NCBI GenBank assembly: GCA_018238825.1
Contig: JABCSP010000192.1
Location: forward strand, 1-5,010
Length of the DNA stretch: 5,010 nucleotides
Direction of reading: 5' to 3'
Source of the DNA: Candidatus Thorarchaeota archaeon
GTDB lineage: Archaea > Asgardarchaeota > Thorarchaeia > Thorarchaeales > Thorarchaeaceae
Shown one piece after another: positions 5,000 to 5,010 of this stretch (positions within the stretch are counted from its first letter, which is position 1; the number at the start of each line of letters is the position of its first letter). Below the pieces are notes generated by a model. That model ran no database searches, had not been told where the DNA came from, and saw only the letters and a list, made by a program, of their open reading frames with translations. Both the position numbers and the translations under genes were made by a program.

Positions 5000-5010
5000 T
5001 TTCTAATTTT

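Noticed and set aside
4386..5010. CRISPR array or insertion-sequence ends in the gene-poor right end
   Set aside because: No regularly spaced direct repeats, no transposase fragment and no long terminal inverted repeats were found; the hairpins differ from one another in sequence.

Overview
The window looks like chromosomal DNA from an archaeon, most likely an uncultured one of the Asgard type (Thorarchaeia-like). This placement is an inference. It rests on a multi-domain surface protein whose intracellular part resembles a longin/roadblock fold, extracellular N-x-S/T sequons, Shine-Dalgarno motifs mixed with possible leaderless starts, TATA-like boxes about 27 bases before inferred starts, and AT-leaning codon use. 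No rRNA or other universal marker is present to confirm it.

Layout. Bases 1-2841 (+) hold two membrane-protein genes in tandem. The first is cut by the left edge. It encodes a large cell-surface protein with at least four Ig-like beta repeats, one membrane segment and a cytoplasmic longin/roadblock-like domain. After 67 bases comes a small protein with two membrane segments and a cytoplasmic helix-hairpin-helix (DUF4332-like) tail. A strong hairpin followed by T-rich sequence at 2857-2909 ends this unit. Converging on it from the minus strand (3816-2914) is a 300-residue protein whose C-terminal half follows the serpin pattern, including a full match to the serpin signature, but which lacks much of the normal serpin N-terminal half. 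Divergent from it is a 133-residue, cysteine-rich DUF3795-type protein (3984-4385). The 167 bases between these two starts should hold both promoters.

The last 625 bases (4386-5010) contain no long gene but are not featureless. They hold a 22-base polypyrimidine tract, a series of short perfect or near-perfect hairpins, a 46-codon ORF with a Shine-Dalgarno motif (4629-4769), and a 35-codon ORF for a very basic peptide with no acidic residue (4892-4999). This part could be a structured non-coding RNA locus, small-protein genes with structured leaders, or both.

How the genes work together. The two tandem membrane proteins may act together at the cell envelope, with an outward-facing sensing or adhesive part and inward-facing interaction domains. 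The serpin-like and DUF3795 genes share only a divergent promoter region, and nothing in the sequence ties their functions to each other or to the membrane pair. The compact serpin-like protein and the hairpin-rich small-ORF region are the parts most worth a closer look.
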